A stretch of 64,000 nt of DNA, taken from contig VUYV01000192.1 in NCBI GenBank assembly GCA_008711295.1, positions 1,505,514-1,569,513 of the forward strand, written 5' to 3'. This document shows, piece by piece, positions 22,201-46,264 of the stretch. The first letter of the stretch is position 1. The number at the start of each line of letters is the position of its first letter. The position numbers were made by a program, and so were the translations under genes. Origin of the DNA: Anarhynchus alexandrinus. Its lineage: Eukaryota; Chordata; Aves; Charadriiformes; Charadriidae. Below the pieces are notes generated by a model. That model was not told the origin of the DNA, made no database searches, and saw only the letters and a list, made by a program, of their open reading frames with translations.

Positions 22201-25200
22201 ATCAGAGCTGTTTCTAAGGTACTATAAACACTGACATCAGAGTACTGGGCAATAGGTAAGGCAGGTGCTGTTACCACCACCAAAAGCAATGAATCAAAGG
22301 CACACCTCAGTCACAGTTTCTCCCATTTCCTGTTTGGCCTATAAACATGGCAAATTAGATACTACCAGCTCCGTCTCTGATGTGCTGGCCAGAGAAGAGA
22401 TGGGTGGATTGAGGAACTGGAGTTCTTCCTGAGCCTCCCTGCACCCATTTCGGGAAACGTGCCTACAATTCAGGTAATGCTCAAAGTCATCATGCTGTCC
22501 CAAGTGCTCAGTGAGGGTGGGCAAGCATGCTGTAGCGCAGCCCCTAAGAATAACTTTCATGCACATAAGCTTTGGCACAGGCAATTTCTCCAGTTACATG
22601 GTGGGTACAATAAAGAAATAAGGCCTGCAAACAGGAAAGCCTGTGTAAACAAGATGTCATGGAATACTACTGAATTCTTTAATGTAGGTATCTGGCAAGG
22701 ACTGGTCTATTATGTAAACAGACTCTGTTTTGTTTGCTGTTCTGGATTAATAGTTGCTGCAGATTTTAGAGGGTATTTTGGATGGCATCCTCAGTGTAGT
22801 TACAAAATACAGTTGTTAGAAAAAATCAAAAATAATCTGATCCCCATTTATTGTTAATAGTGAAATCTAACCGACCCTCTATTTCCCTTGTTACAAATGC
22901 CTTAGAGGGGAAGTGAATAAGCTCATCAGTATTCAGGCATTGCTAACAGGGAGGTCACCTTCTTCTGTTAAGCAACTCTCCATTTCAAACATTAAAACCT
23001 TGCAATTAGTAATTTGACAAGGACGCCGAAGCACACAACTACTTTGCTCTGACTAAGGTGATGTTTTCTGTAGTGTCATTCTACTTACAAAGCATGAGAG
23101 GAGTGATTCCTGTGAAGACGTAGATCCTGCCGCCCATATACGTGAAAACTGCGGGATGCAAAGCAAGTGTCATGAAGGCAGAAGCACGGGGGAGGATAAG
23201 CAGGGATCTGTAATTAGGCAGAGCAAGGCAGAATTAAAAATTGCTCAAGGTTAGGATAAAGCCCTTTAGAAATTAGCAAGGACTTGCTACTCTTCAGGGT
23301 TCTTTTACTAACACTTTTTATCCTGCTTGACTAAAACAGAACAGTAACAAGACCAAGAGGCACAGAACTAGCAATTGTAATATAATAGTGAGTAACAATG
23401 TCTTTTGACAGGATCAGACTCTTCCTTTCTCTACTGTCTCCTCTCTTCACAGTTCACCTTAGGGAACAGATCTGTGAGGTAGAAGATTCAGAACTGCAAA
23501 AAAACTTTTGCTCACAGCCACTGTAGACATTTCTTACGCTGCTCTGAGTTTACTGTGTACACAGTAGGAGATGGGTTCTGTTACTATGCCAGTAGTTTCC
23601 AAATTCTGATTCACAAGACTGTACAACCTGAACTACAGGTAGTAGAGTAACGCTGTTTCGTGTGCGGAAGATGGCCTATACCTCCAGAAGCATCCCATCA
23701 ACGTCATCAGAGATGACCCCAGCGCACAACAAGCTCCACAGCCGGCTTTCTGGTCCACCAGAAAAAAATTCTTGAGAACCACATTTCCACAACAGTCACT
23801 TTCCCAATTCAATATGTAACAGATCAAGATACAATCCACAGTGTATTCAGAAATTGGTACTACCCTGAGTATGACTGCAGGATGGAATAGCTCGTGTCTG
23901 GTTACTAAAATAGTGATTCTGCATTTCATTCTTAGTACAAAGGGAGACAAAACTCAAAGATTATTTTCTCTAACCTGCATCCTCCATCTCCTACCATAAC
24001 AGCTGTCAGTGCACTGGATCCCAAAGGCCCTATCCTGAGTTTACACAGCGCTTTTAAGCATGACGCTTCAACAAGATAACTAGTCCTTTCTGGATACCAT
24101 CATTTTCCCTTGAGTCAATGAGACTCAAAGGTGTTTTGCAGGAGCTGTTTGATGAACAGCTTCAACTAGCATGCCCTTTCCAAACACTCTTTTTCCCATA
24201 ATTTGTCAATAGCATTCTATAGTCCAAAAGGTTCAGGTAAAAACTACAAAGGGACAAATGTGTACTACTATGTGTTTGTTAAATAATACCTCTGATCACT
24301 TTTTACGTAAAGGACTTTCACAGGTACCATGTTAATTCATAAGACGAAACTCATGAACCACCTTTGCTTTGAAATGCTCTAGCAGCAATAAGCTTTGGAA
24401 AACAGATTTGCTGGGAGGAGGGAGCCTTAGTGATAGTGGGGAGCAGCAGGATATGAAAATTCCCAAATCCATCAGAAATTAATGGGAAAACCAGGGGAGT
24501 AAAATTAAGACAAAACCCCTGCAGGTCTTAAAAGGTGAAACTGAACATAAATTGTAACTTTATAAGCATCAGCAACCAAAAATAAGTATTGATCTAGCTG
24601 TCAACCTTCATGAACATGATCATGTTATAAGACTTCTTTTAAAAATAAATGAATAGAAACCACTTTGCACATGGTCAGCAGAAACTCCAGCTTCAGCTGA
24701 GCAAAATTTTCTGCTGCTCCAGGCAATCACAAGGGAGGCACAGAACCAAGCTGTTAAGAAGGAAGCAGTTGTGATCCGGTTACCCCTTCCGCGGTGCTGC
24801 CTCATGGGCAATGCTCCTGTCTGCCTTCGGAAGCACCAGGCCAGGGAGTGTGGAGGCACCTGGAGGCAAAGCTTGCGTGCTATTTCAATACTTTGAGCAT
24901 AGAAGTGTTTCTTCACTAAGAAGATTTCATCCCTTTGATAAAAGGACAGAATTAAAGAATAGGGAGAAATGGGAGACAAACAGTTTATGGCCCAAATTGT
25001 AGTTGCTTATTTTGTCCATCTAGAATCTGATTTTCCAAACTTTCTGTTGTTACATAACCCTATAAAACAGGTTTGCATGAGCACAGCTCCTCACCACTGC
25101 TATTGCAGGTTGAGTGAACTAGGTCCCAGGATTTCAAACACCCAGTGGGTAAGGAATACAAAGTGGGGAAAAAAAGAACTGGTGAAGCCTGGTTTGTTCT

Positions 25201-28200
25201 CACACAGACACAGGGTAAGATTTGATTGCTTTAAAGGAGAACATTCTTCCTCTTCCTGAAATTCCTTGACTCCTTCACAAAACACCTTTCACCTTCAGCG
25301 ACAAAAGCATACACAAGGTGATGCTTCACTAGACAACCCCCAACTTACTGCAGGAATCCTCTGGGGAAAACCAGCATGTGATCATGTCATTGAAGATTGC
25401 TTTGCAACAGCTTGGCTGTGTGAGAATACCAATGCTTAAAATACTGATTTTTTTTTTCTTGTAAGATATACATGTGCTCACAATACAAGTTAAAACAAAA
25501 TGCCTGATAGACTTATGTAAAGCTGAAAGCCCAGAGAAGATAAATCGCCTCATGCTGTCCTCTTACTTATTCATCCTTTGTGAGCTTGTTGGTAATCCAA
25601 CACTCCCCTTTGGACCATTTTGCTGGAGCTTTCTGATTTTTCTCTTATATTTCATTTGGACAGCTCCTAGATGATTCTGAAATGTCACCTTGCTAGATCT
25701 CAGACCTGAAACCAAGGTAAAAAAAAAAAAAAGCTCATCTCTTTGATCTTGTTCACTTTCATTCCCTCTATCCCATACAATTTTGTTAACAATTGGCTTC
25801 TTGATTCATGGGTGAAACATCAGAAACTTAAATGAGTTGTATTATTTTTAGATATCTTTGTGTGCCTTTTCAATGTGGTGAGATATAAGCAGGCCCTTGT
25901 CAAAGAATAAAATGCAGCAAGTAGCTGATTAGTGTTTTATCTCTGTGTAAATTTGCCACAATCATATTGACATTTTACCTGATCCTTTTCCTTGAATACA
26001 TTGCAGAAGGAGCTATGTTATACCCAATTACTGATAAGACGAAGCCTGATTTATCATTGTCCTGCATCACTGGTTAAAGTATATGTTGCACAATGTTACT
26101 ACATCAGGGTGCCAGTATTTCAACCCACGTGCTATACTGCTGCAAATTACTACACTGCTGCAAGGCATGCTGAACTGAACTCACCTCTTGTATACAAAAT
26201 CCAAAACCTGTTATTTGATTTGGTGGCATTTAAGCATTTATCTTGTGCTATCTGGCTTGAATTCTGAAAGAAGCCCAGAGGAGTCATGGACAGAAATCTC
26301 ATTCGAAGTCAGTGTTATCCAGACACGCAGATCCTTGAAATTCTTGGAACACCTAACTTGTGTCAATACTAAAGTTCTTAATCTGAATAATGCTTTAGGT
26401 AAATTTACTAGGTGCCTTTACTTAAAAAAGGAAGGACGTAAATAGTAGAATCTTAGTGTTGCATGCAGAACTCCCATCAATTTCCCTAGGTGTAATATGA
26501 CAGGCACAATCAGCTCCTTTAACTCACAGCCTCTGTCCTTCTTGGTGAAAGGTTCCATTCCTAGTGCAGTTTCCTTAGTTAAAATAGAAATGTTGAGTGA
26601 AGACAAGAGCTCCTAGTTTTCTTAACAGTCGACAAGTCAGTATTTTCACATGAATTATCAGGTCAAGGCAAAGCTCAAATTGCCCTCCCTTTGTAACATG
26701 CAGGACTGATCAGGTAGAAGAGGAGTGGAAGTTAGCAAAAATCATAGCAAATTTAAAGAAAACACCAGCAGAATTGTGTTGCAATTTTTAAGTTACTTAG
26801 AAGCTTCATGTTAAAGACCTCTATTTTTCAATGATAAGAACACAAATTATGGAATTAAATTACTTTGTGTTGGACTATGGTGATGATATTAGTCAACCAC
26901 ATAATGAATTTTATAGCAAAACCATGGAAATTTTCTATCAAATATTCTAGCTGTACAATCAGCCTTAGTTTTCTCTATTAAAATTAAATGCAACATTTAA
27001 AGGTAAACCAAAGAGATGCTGTATTTCTATTATATAAACTACTTAGTGCATTTTTTCCCAAATGCAAATTTATACAATTTCTTATTCAAAAATACTGCAA
27101 ATTAAATGTTCTCTTTTCTATTTATAAAAGGACATTTCTGCTGCAGATACATTTTTTGGTAATGATAAACATGAAAAATTTTAAAAATAGCAAAGAAATG
27201 TGATGCTTTGCTATTTAAAAAAAACCCTATTTGGTAAATTCTCGTTATAGAATAAACTACTCCAGGGCAGAAAATCTACACTTTGGTTAGTTGTGTTTAG
27301 AATTTGGATGAATTATTTTTGGCAATTAAACAAGAACAAAGTGTGAGCTGAAAGAAAATATGAAAATCAGCACTGTGCTAACTTGAACGGACAAAGTTCA
27401 ATAGCGATTAAAAAACCAAAACTCTCCAAGGGATGTGACAGGAATATCAACAAAGAAGTCACATAGTGACAGTGTTTGAAAAAGCCATTAAAGGAAGCAA
27501 AAATCAAATCTCACTAGTTCCTGGATCTGTTTACTTTTAATTAACGAAGAAAACATTACCTGAAATACTTGATGAATATAGCACACTGGTCAAACTAAAG
27601 ACATCTAAATCCAGGTCAGGTTGACCTGTGTCCTCCAGTTAATACAAAAGAGACCTCACTTTGACTTCATTTGACTCAATAAGGATACCACCAACACTAA
27701 TTTTTGTAACAGCCATATTGGGCTCCCACTTCAATCACCATAAAGCACAAAGCTACTGTGGGGGTAGTTTGTTGGTCGCTATGTACTGAAATCCCCAATG
27801 CTGTAGACACCTGACACATTGTCAGGCACAGGAGTTATGCCAAAAGTTAGAAAACCAAGAAGAGAAAACCATGCTGCTTCAATGACAATTGAGATGTCAC
27901 TGAAAGTATCCATAATTCTAAACACTCATGACACTGGCAGATATATTACCTATATATGGCACCCACAGCACTGATTTGGTATGAGAGGACTCTGGCCTAG
28001 GAGACTTGCAGGTTGTTCTTACTGTTTTAAGGTTGATAGCATCCCTAACATCTCCCTGTGCGTATGAAAGCAAAAATCTAGTTTATTCAGTTTTCTGTTT
28101 GGCTGGAGCTTTCTTAAACAGCCTTTGTCTCTTGGAGCTAAATATATCTGTTGATATCTTCTTGAAAAGATCACGTCCTTCTTCTCTCAGAATCATATCT

Positions 28201-30809
28201 CCACTGACAAATTTATGAAACTTCCTTAAATGGTTATGGGTTCAGCTGGTTCAAGCAGCCTGATAGCACGATAGGGTTGAAAGTTAAACAACTGCAAGTA
28301 AGAGTAATGTTTTGTGCAGGATACTATGCATGGGTTTTAAGAATAGAACATTATATTAATTTTGCAGGACAATACGTGTGACCTTATCCACCATCAAAGC
28401 CTAATGGAATTAAGAAGGCCTTGAAGGAAAGCATCACCTCTGATAAATCACCATTCTTAGGAGATTGATAGGATTTATTTATAGACCAATGATCCAATGC
28501 CTCCTTTTCCAGCTTCATTTCAACAGCTCCTAAACACAGTGGAAGGCAAAGGAGTGGCAGAAAGCTCAGGCATAGAGCATCATAAATAATGAATAACTTT
28601 GAAGCTGTGGCAAGGCAGGAAAGACAGATTGCATAAGAAAAGGGGCACGGAACATGACTTGTTTAAATGAGCTTCCTCTCAACAGGAAGACAAGTAATGT
28701 GTGCTGAACAGTTTAAGATGGAAAAGTAGAATATATATAATTAAACCAGACACATCTTCTGCAGGTGATGTCAAGACATTGTGTCAAATCCTGCTTTGGC
28801 CAAACAGCTGCACAACAATGCATTTTCTACCATCCCACTGGCAGAACAGCTTATCAAATTCAGTGTTTTAGTAGCATAATTTGCTTCACATCACAATCCT
28901 AGTTGGCATTAATATAAACAGCAACTTGCTGAACTGCTACAACTAGGTTTCAGGCTGGGGGATATTAATTTAGGGGCACAACATCCAATAGACAGATGCA
29001 AATAGAATGAATTAAAGCATTTGCCCTTACTAACTTCCCAAATAGGACACAAAACAATATTCTTACTGAAATTATTGAAATCTAGATTGAAACTGAAGGC
29101 CCTAATTTCAAAACTAAGCAGCTGCATGTAATGCCAATGACAATAACATCTGTGTAGATATTAGATCATTACTGTTTTTAACTGTGCAAAATTACAGGCT
29201 GGTCTAAAGATTTTATAATAGATTGAGCGATCTCTTCTTTGTCAATTACCGGTCAATCTCTGTTTATTCTGTGAATAAATGTTACCAGTAAGGCCTACAG
29301 TAAAATCAACAGAAATTCAAATGAGGATTTTCAAACCCAGAGATTTGTTTTTGTAAACAATTTCATGTTCTGTCACAGACCATGAAAGATGATCCTAGAA
29401 ACAGTTCATGGCTATGCTGTCAGCCACATAAGTCAATTATTACTGAACTGCTGTCCTCCCTTTAAATGTTACTTTATTCCAGTCATCTACCAGTGACAGT
29501 TTGAGAAGTCTGTAAAGCAAACAGGACATATGAATGATAAAGTATGTTAGAAAGGAGTCAAGGCTGACTGTCAACAAAAAAGCAAGCTTCACAAATTAGA
29601 AGGCTGATTCAGGTTTTTTTTCCTTCACTTAACTTTGGCAAGTCAAGGATAGGGAACCTCCTGGTTTATGTTTTTTAAGCATAATAAAAATACAAGTAGA
29701 TGGCTTATAAAAGCAGTAAAGGCAGCAACTATAACGTATACACTATATATGACTTTTTGAACTAATTTGAGGAACTAGATAAATGGAATGAAAATAAAAT
29801 GTCTGTTTGGTCTCCAACATAAACTATCTCAGGGGATTCAGTTCAATTCCTAGTGTTCAAGTCCCAATCAGCAATAGACAGGAGCTCTTAACAGAAAGCG
29901 CATGGCTTGCTGCTTCTTTTTTCCCCTCCCCATATTCTTCCTCCCACCTTTATATCACCATAAAATGTAAACTCAAGAGAAATCTTGTAATTTTTTAAGT
30001 TCAGACAACACCTTGGTTTTTCTTTGTTGCCCAACTCCCCTCAGCATCACCCTCACAAGTGTAGTATCTATCCATAGCAATCAAGAAACCTGAGACCACC
30101 AAAAGATCTAAGCCCCTAAAACCCCGGCTTTCCTGAGGAAAAAGTACAAAAGTCAGTCACCTGAGCTTAACCATGAATTTAACAGGAAGTTAATAATGGC
30201 TAACGATGTAGTAACAGTTTCAGGTTATTTGAAAGTCACGGCTTCAACCTCAAGATTAAGGGATAAAAAACTAGGGTATAACAGTTAGTACAAGAATGTC
30301 TCTCTTTCAATATTGTATCTCTTATGCGCCACAAAAAGGGCAAACAGATCATCCTAAATCTCAAAGGAATCAAGTTAGAATTGAAAGGCAGATTGTTTGA
30401 CTTATCTACGGGTCAAAGGTATTGCTACTGTTTTCTCATTACCTACTCTAATACAGAGCTGTTACTATAAAATATCAGCTGTTTTCTGCAGCGCTATAAA
30501 CTTCTGGATCACATTGTGAAAGAACATGTGGATTAATTGCTGAGATCAGGAAAATAAATAATTTTCATTACTATGCTATTAGACTTACCTGAAGGTGAAC
30601 AGCTGGATGGAGCTGACATGAGAGTTTTCTGTCTGCATACCATGTTCTTTTGGTTTTCATTTTACGAGGCACAACCAAAACGAACACATAACCTGCACTA
30701 GCCACATTTCAGACTACTTTGCACTGTCTCTCTTGGGTCTGAAATCCCACAGCAGTCCTGCAAATGAAAGTTACCATACTGTATAAAACTTCCCAGATGC
30801 AAATAAAAT

Positions 30810-30837
30810 GTCTTTTTTTTTTTAAAAAAAAAAAGAC
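30810..30837. repeat. Perfect 28-bp palindrome GTC-T11-A11-GAC
   Basis: Eleven T residues (30813-30823) run directly into eleven A residues (30824-30834). They are flanked by GTC and GAC, which gives 14-bp perfect arms with no spacer. Such sequences can extrude as cruciforms and are prone to length change. Confidence 0.9.
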
Positions 30838-30932
30838 CATCTGAGCAAGTTAAAAGCCACTTAAAGAAACTTAACAGTCAGGCAGAAGGAAACAAAGCCA
30901 TTTAATCTGGCTCTGAGTAGAAACACCACTCA

Positions 30933-31184
30933 CTAAGAGTTGCCAGCTGCAAGACCAGGCAGTGTGAGACAGTGATTTCCCTGGGTATGTACACACACGT
31001 GCACACAAACACACACCCCCTCGCACCCAGTACCTGTCAGCCCTGGGCTTGGCACTGGCTGCAGCCTCCCAGCACAGCTTGCTTGCCCACAGGCATAGTC
31101 AATCCTATCCCTACCAACGTAACAGAGGATCACATAGAGGATGAGCAGGATGGTGAAAAGGAGGAGCGCAAGGAAGACAGCCAT
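30933..31184 (-). CDS. Possible small single-span membrane protein (unassigned)
   Basis: Starting at an ATG at 31184 (context GTGGCAATGG, G at -3 and +4), 83 codons begin MAVFLALLLFTILLILYVIL, followed by CYVGRDRID. This is a very hydrophobic N-terminal helix followed by charged residues, the pattern of a small type III or signal-anchored protein. A possible donor, TTG|GTAGGG, would end a coding segment at 31115. The surrounding 500 bp is clearly GC-richer than its neighbours. After about residue 30 the reading is Cys- and Val-rich and runs into a CA/GT repeat, so any real exon probably ends before that. I do not recognise a homologue; chance or a relic remains possible. Confidence 0.25.
   Translation of the reverse strand: MAVFLALLLFTILLILYVILCYVGRDRIDYACGQASCAGRLQPVPSPGLTGTGCEGVCVCVHVCVHTQGNHCLTLPGLAAGNS
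30987..31020. repeat. Imperfect CA-rich simple repeat
   Basis: A short stretch of ACACAC and CACACA blocks broken by GTG and AAA, ending in a C5 run. It translates on the minus strand as a Cys/Val stretch inside the candidate small ORF. Confidence 0.75.
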
Positions 31185-31671
31185 TGCCACAGGGACACCA
31201 CGGGCTGTATGTCCCCAGGTGAGGGTGGGAAGCTGGGACACAACAGGAGGCACTGCTGTATGCCTGGATGCACGTCTGTGCCACACATGCATGGTCACAC
31301 CCACAGGAGACTTCTGGAGCCCCCACTCAATCCCAGCCCTGCCTGCAAAATCCTTCTTTCCACCATCTTTCTGTGCCCACTGTGTGCTGCCTGCACAGCA
31401 CGGCTTTGTCGCTTGCAAGAGAACAAGGTATTTTACAGGCAGAAGAATGCCACTGAGCGCATTTGTCAGATCCGACAGCAGCTGCTAAGCTGCCAGATCT
31501 TAACTTTTCCTCTGGAGGAGAGAAGGGGGAAAAGTCTACTATATTACAGGGGGCTAAATTCGCTATATATTTCTTTGGGGGGAAAAGCAGATGAAGTGAG
31601 TGGAGGTTCTCAGCTGTGGCACCTGTAGGTTGGGTCCAACAGCAAAGAGCTGTTTTCTTTCTGTCTAGTTA

Positions 31672-31706
31672 CCCCCCCCCCCCCTTTTTTTTTTTTTNTT
31701 TTTTTT
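31672..31706. repeat. C13 then T13-N-T8 homopolymer pair
   Basis: Thirteen C, thirteen T, an N at 31698 and eight T. The ambiguous base in a homopolymer points to unresolved sequencing length, so local lengths here should not be trusted. Confidence 0.95.
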
Positions 31707-34700
31707 AGCTTCGCCTTTATCATGTTTTCTGTAACTAGGGATTTCTTTCCCAGTCCTTTGTCCCTTGTAGGAAGTATTTTGCTGCCTGGGCAGTCAGCCA
31801 AACGTTGTAACTGCAGAAGAAATCTTTCTTGATTTACTCCTACAGACCTTCATGAATATTCTTAGAAATGGCATGCCGCTTTATTAGACTTCTGAATTAT
31901 TAACAGTTCTCACGTTAAGATAATTCCTTGTTAATATTATTTTGACTTTGTTTTATGATTGCATCTGGCTGAGGATAATGCTTACAGGTACTGTCTTGTC
32001 TAGTAGCTTCTTTATGCATTGCAGTAGATTTATTTTATCTTGGATAAATACATTACACATAATTGTTTTCTTTTTGAAACTAGTAAAGCTCAACTTTTGC
32101 AAAAGCAGAATGAAAAACAGGTTCTAGCTTCCAATTTTTTAAGCCTGGTAATTCTTTGGTTCCTTAGAAGTTTGTGTACTGCCCTGCCACAGGTCCCATC
32201 ATATGGGCACTTTTCATCTTGTCAGTCTCTGGAGACTGCCTGGCCCTCATTCTTTCCTTTCCTTCTCTTTTCTTCCATTATGCTTTCATGCTTCTCTCTC
32301 ATCCTGATTTCTTACCAATCTCCTCACACCCCCTCTCCACTGCCATTACTTGTGCTGGGACGTCCTTGCTTTCTTGTAGCCTTTGACATACCCTTGCTTT
32401 ATCAGTTGAATATATTGTGCAGAAAGCTCCTGCTGTGGAATTGTCAGCTATTTGTGCTGTTGCCAATGGAGTTAAAAATTTTATCTACAATTTGCCAGTG
32501 AATATCTCCAGATGAATCACATCTTTGAGTAGATCATATTAGCTAATGAATACTGTCAAAGGCTACAAGTAGCTATGGCATTTAATAAATCACATTGCAC
32601 ATAAACCTAGCTTCTTAACTGGTGTAAATTACCAGTCCTGTTAGCACGGGATGAAGACTTAGACCATTTACTTTTCAGTCCTTTTTTTCATCTTTCTGCA
32701 GATGCTAGAGCTTAAGATATGATTAAATTTTTCTTTTATTAGCATTTCACTTACAATGTAATCTTGATTAGTGAGGAGCTATGGGGATTTTCAGTTCAGA
32801 AAGAGTCATTGGATAATCTATCCCAATATAGAGTCATCATATAATCTGTCCTGATCTGCTATATAATTTCATAACCCTTGTTATAGACAAGCTCATTGAC
32901 TTGAGTTTGATTAGCATATATCTTCCAGACAGGCACCTGAATTTCATTTAAAAATGAAAAATCTCCTGTTTCTCAGGGTCATTTGTTTCAACAGCTAATT
33001 ACTTTCACTTAAAAAACCAAAAAAGACAAAAGAAACCCCAGCTCTCTCCTCTCTAACCAGTACTTGTTCAGCTGAAGTCCTCAGCCTGAATTCTTGTTAT
33101 GCCTCTCCTTGGCTGAAGAGTCTTTTAGTACTTAGTATTTTGTCTCCAAGAGGGTACGTATATAACATAATTAAGTGATCTCAGTCTCTCTGAAATACAT
33201 TCAACTCCTTATGACAATTTTTTTTCTGAGCATTTAATCACTTTTGCAGCATATATCAGTATCTGCACCAATTTCAATATTCGTCCCAATCCAAGGACAT
33301 TTAAAAGGCTGATGCGATCAATTCCAGAATATGCAATGAAGTTAGTTCTCAGCCTTTTTAGAATGGACTTTTTCCCCCTCCCCTCTTTTTTTTCTCCTAC
33401 TTTTTCTTACTGTACACATTGATTCATATCTAAAGTAATAAGGAAATGTATTGTACAGGCAGTTTCCACAATGATAAACCAGAACTAAACTCCTGAAATT
33501 GTGTTCACAGAAGAGAGATTACTGATAATAATGTAGTTTAAAAGAATTGCTGGCAGAAAAACTGCCTCCTTCTCCATGTTACTTTTGTATTCCACTGGGC
33601 ATGTGTACGGTCCAAGGACAAAGCTAAATAACAAAGATTGCTTTTAGTTCTTCAGACAACTTGCTGGGTAATGCTGAATAAACAAGTTAACCTGATTTTT
33701 TTCCACCTTTAAAATAACCCTTTGAGATTTCCTAGTAATTTTCTGGAGATAAATTTAAACAAGCATTACATATCAGTGCCCTAAAGATCACCTGTACATT
33801 TAAACAAATACAGTGAAGTGAATGTTTCCAATGAGTATACAAAGGAAAACCAGCCATAGCACGGGTGGTTTGAGAGGGGCACATCCCTAGGTGTTATTCC
33901 AACGCGACTACAAAGAAGAAATTTTGTCCAAGACTTGTCCATTGCTACCTCTGCTTCTACCACCTAGAAGGAGCTAAGCCCACGCTGGGTAGCATACCTA
34001 AGTCCAAACCCACTTCTTCGGTCTCCTTGTGTTAATTCTTACTTTCCCTGGTATCTTCCCTTCCAGCAGCATTTGTTAATATTTCATTTTAATGTAAGAT
34101 TAGCCTGTTCAATGCAATGACGGCCAGATATCACTATCAGTTAATGGGAAGATCCCTAAAGACAACTAGACACTCATGATGTGTCCAAATAACGTATGAT
34201 TTAATGCTATGAATATAATACAACAGCCACGTCACAAATTGCAGCAGAAACTAAGTGGCATAACCACAAACAAAACCTCCCTCCAGAATCTCTGGGCTTC
34301 GCTTCACAAATAGTTTGAAGAATGTCTGATACGATTTCTATTAACACAAGACAGTATAAGCTGACTCAAGTGAGATAAAACACAAATGAACAGGTAACAA
34401 ATATGACATTGTGAACAGATTCAGAACAGATTATCTAAGCCCATATTTTTAAAATATCCAAGCTCAGTGCTTAACTCCTGAAACGGAGTCATAAATTTAA
34501 AAGGAAATAACACAACCTGAGATAAACATTGCTGATATGTCTCTGCCATGGCAAGAGGAGGATGTTCCTTTACGTGTCTCTGCAGCAAGCCTCTTGACTA
34601 GAGTGAATGCGAGCAGCCAGTTAGCGCACCCAGGCTTTCTACAGCACAAAGTAAACACAAATTTAAGTCTACACCAAAACAGGACAGAAACACTGTTCTT

Positions 34701-35244
34701 TACCACACAGTCTGACATATTGCATGGGGCCTTTTTTTTTTTCCAGTAAAGGCTGCAAATTGTTCTAGTCCTTCAAAAACCTTTTTAAACATAAGCTGAA
34801 AAAGGCTGTAGTGGTTCCTTAAAACAAAGTTAACAAAGTCTAGGGGTTTTTTAATACGTATTTGAAACGCTTCTCAGCACTGAATTATGGCAACTTTTAG
34901 CAGAGCTGTTTCCTGAACACCAAACATACATCGCCACACGCCCCAAAGGCCACCGCGCTCCCGACCACCGCGGGCCGCTCTTCACTTTCGGCCCAGCTCC
35001 CCTCAGGCGCCGCTCCCAGGAGGCGACTTCAGCGCAAAGAGACCCGGTCCGCCCGGTCCGCCCCCTCCCCTCTCCCGGTGGGGAACGGCCCACCGGCCGT
35101 CACCCCGCCGGGCCCCAAACGAGCCCTGCGAGCCTGTGGCGGGGGGAGGTGGGGGCAGCGGGACGAGGGCCAGACCGGGCCGCCACCTCCCCACCCGGCT
35201 CGAGCCCCGGCCCTTATGCTGGCAGAGCTTCCGTCTTGCTCAGG

Positions 35245-35254
35245 GCGCATGCGC
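35245..35254. promoter_or_regulatory. NRF1 palindrome 1
   Basis: A perfect GCGCATGCGC, the consensus for nuclear respiratory factor 1. It lies about 240 bp upstream of the TMEM185A start codon. Confidence 0.7.
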
Positions 35255-35267
35255 GAGTCGACGGCGG

Positions 35268-35277
35268 GCGCATGCGC
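35268..35277. promoter_or_regulatory. NRF1 palindrome 2
   Basis: A second perfect GCGCATGCGC, starting 23 bp after the first, close to two helical turns and so on nearly the same face of the DNA. Confidence 0.7.
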
Positions 35278-35357
35278 GGTACTCGCTCGTGAAGCCCGGT
35301 CGAAGGGGCAGGCCGCTTCCCGGCAGAGGAACGCCGCCGCGGGGCCTGGCGGGCGGC

Positions 35358-35367
35358 GCGCATGCGC
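35358..35367. promoter_or_regulatory. NRF1 palindrome 3 beside a GC box
   Basis: A third perfect GCGCATGCGC followed directly by GGGCGGGGCGGGC, an Sp-family GC box. It is about 130 bp upstream of the start codon. Confidence 0.7.
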
Positions 35368-35413
35368 GGGGCGGGGCGGGCTGCCCGGTTCCGGCGGGGG
35401 CGGAGCGGCGGCG

Positions 35414-35433
35414 AGGCCAGGCCAGGCCAGGCT
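35414..35433. repeat. AGGCC pentamer run in TMEM185A 5' region
   Basis: Three perfect AGGCC units followed by AGGCT, in the likely 5' UTR. The human gene carries the polymorphic GCC-type repeat of fragile site FRAXF in its 5' region (established knowledge); no such triplet array is seen here. Confidence 0.85.
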
Positions 35434-35495
35434 CCGGTGGCGGCCACACCATGCGTGCCTGGTAGAGTGCGGCGGGGGCGGAAGGTCGAGCCGCG

Positions 35496-46264
<10,769 letters not shown>

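Larger units (their letters stand above)
17961..34900. other. Intergenic DNA between IDS and TMEM185A
   Basis: About 17 kb of AT-rich DNA between two divergent genes. I recognised no conserved coding exon, RNA gene, CR1 or LTR. Local features are a degenerate 40-bp tandem duplication near 19211-19289, a T11A11 palindrome (30810-30837), a GC-richer patch with a possible small membrane ORF (30930-31480) and a C/T homopolymer pair with an N (31672-31706). The other short ORFs have no recognisable motifs. Confidence 0.7.

Noticed and set aside
30972..31628. 218-aa plus-strand ORF
   Set aside because: Overlaps CA repeats and shows no hydrophobic or domain pattern. The opposite strand has the more protein-like signal, and even that is weak.
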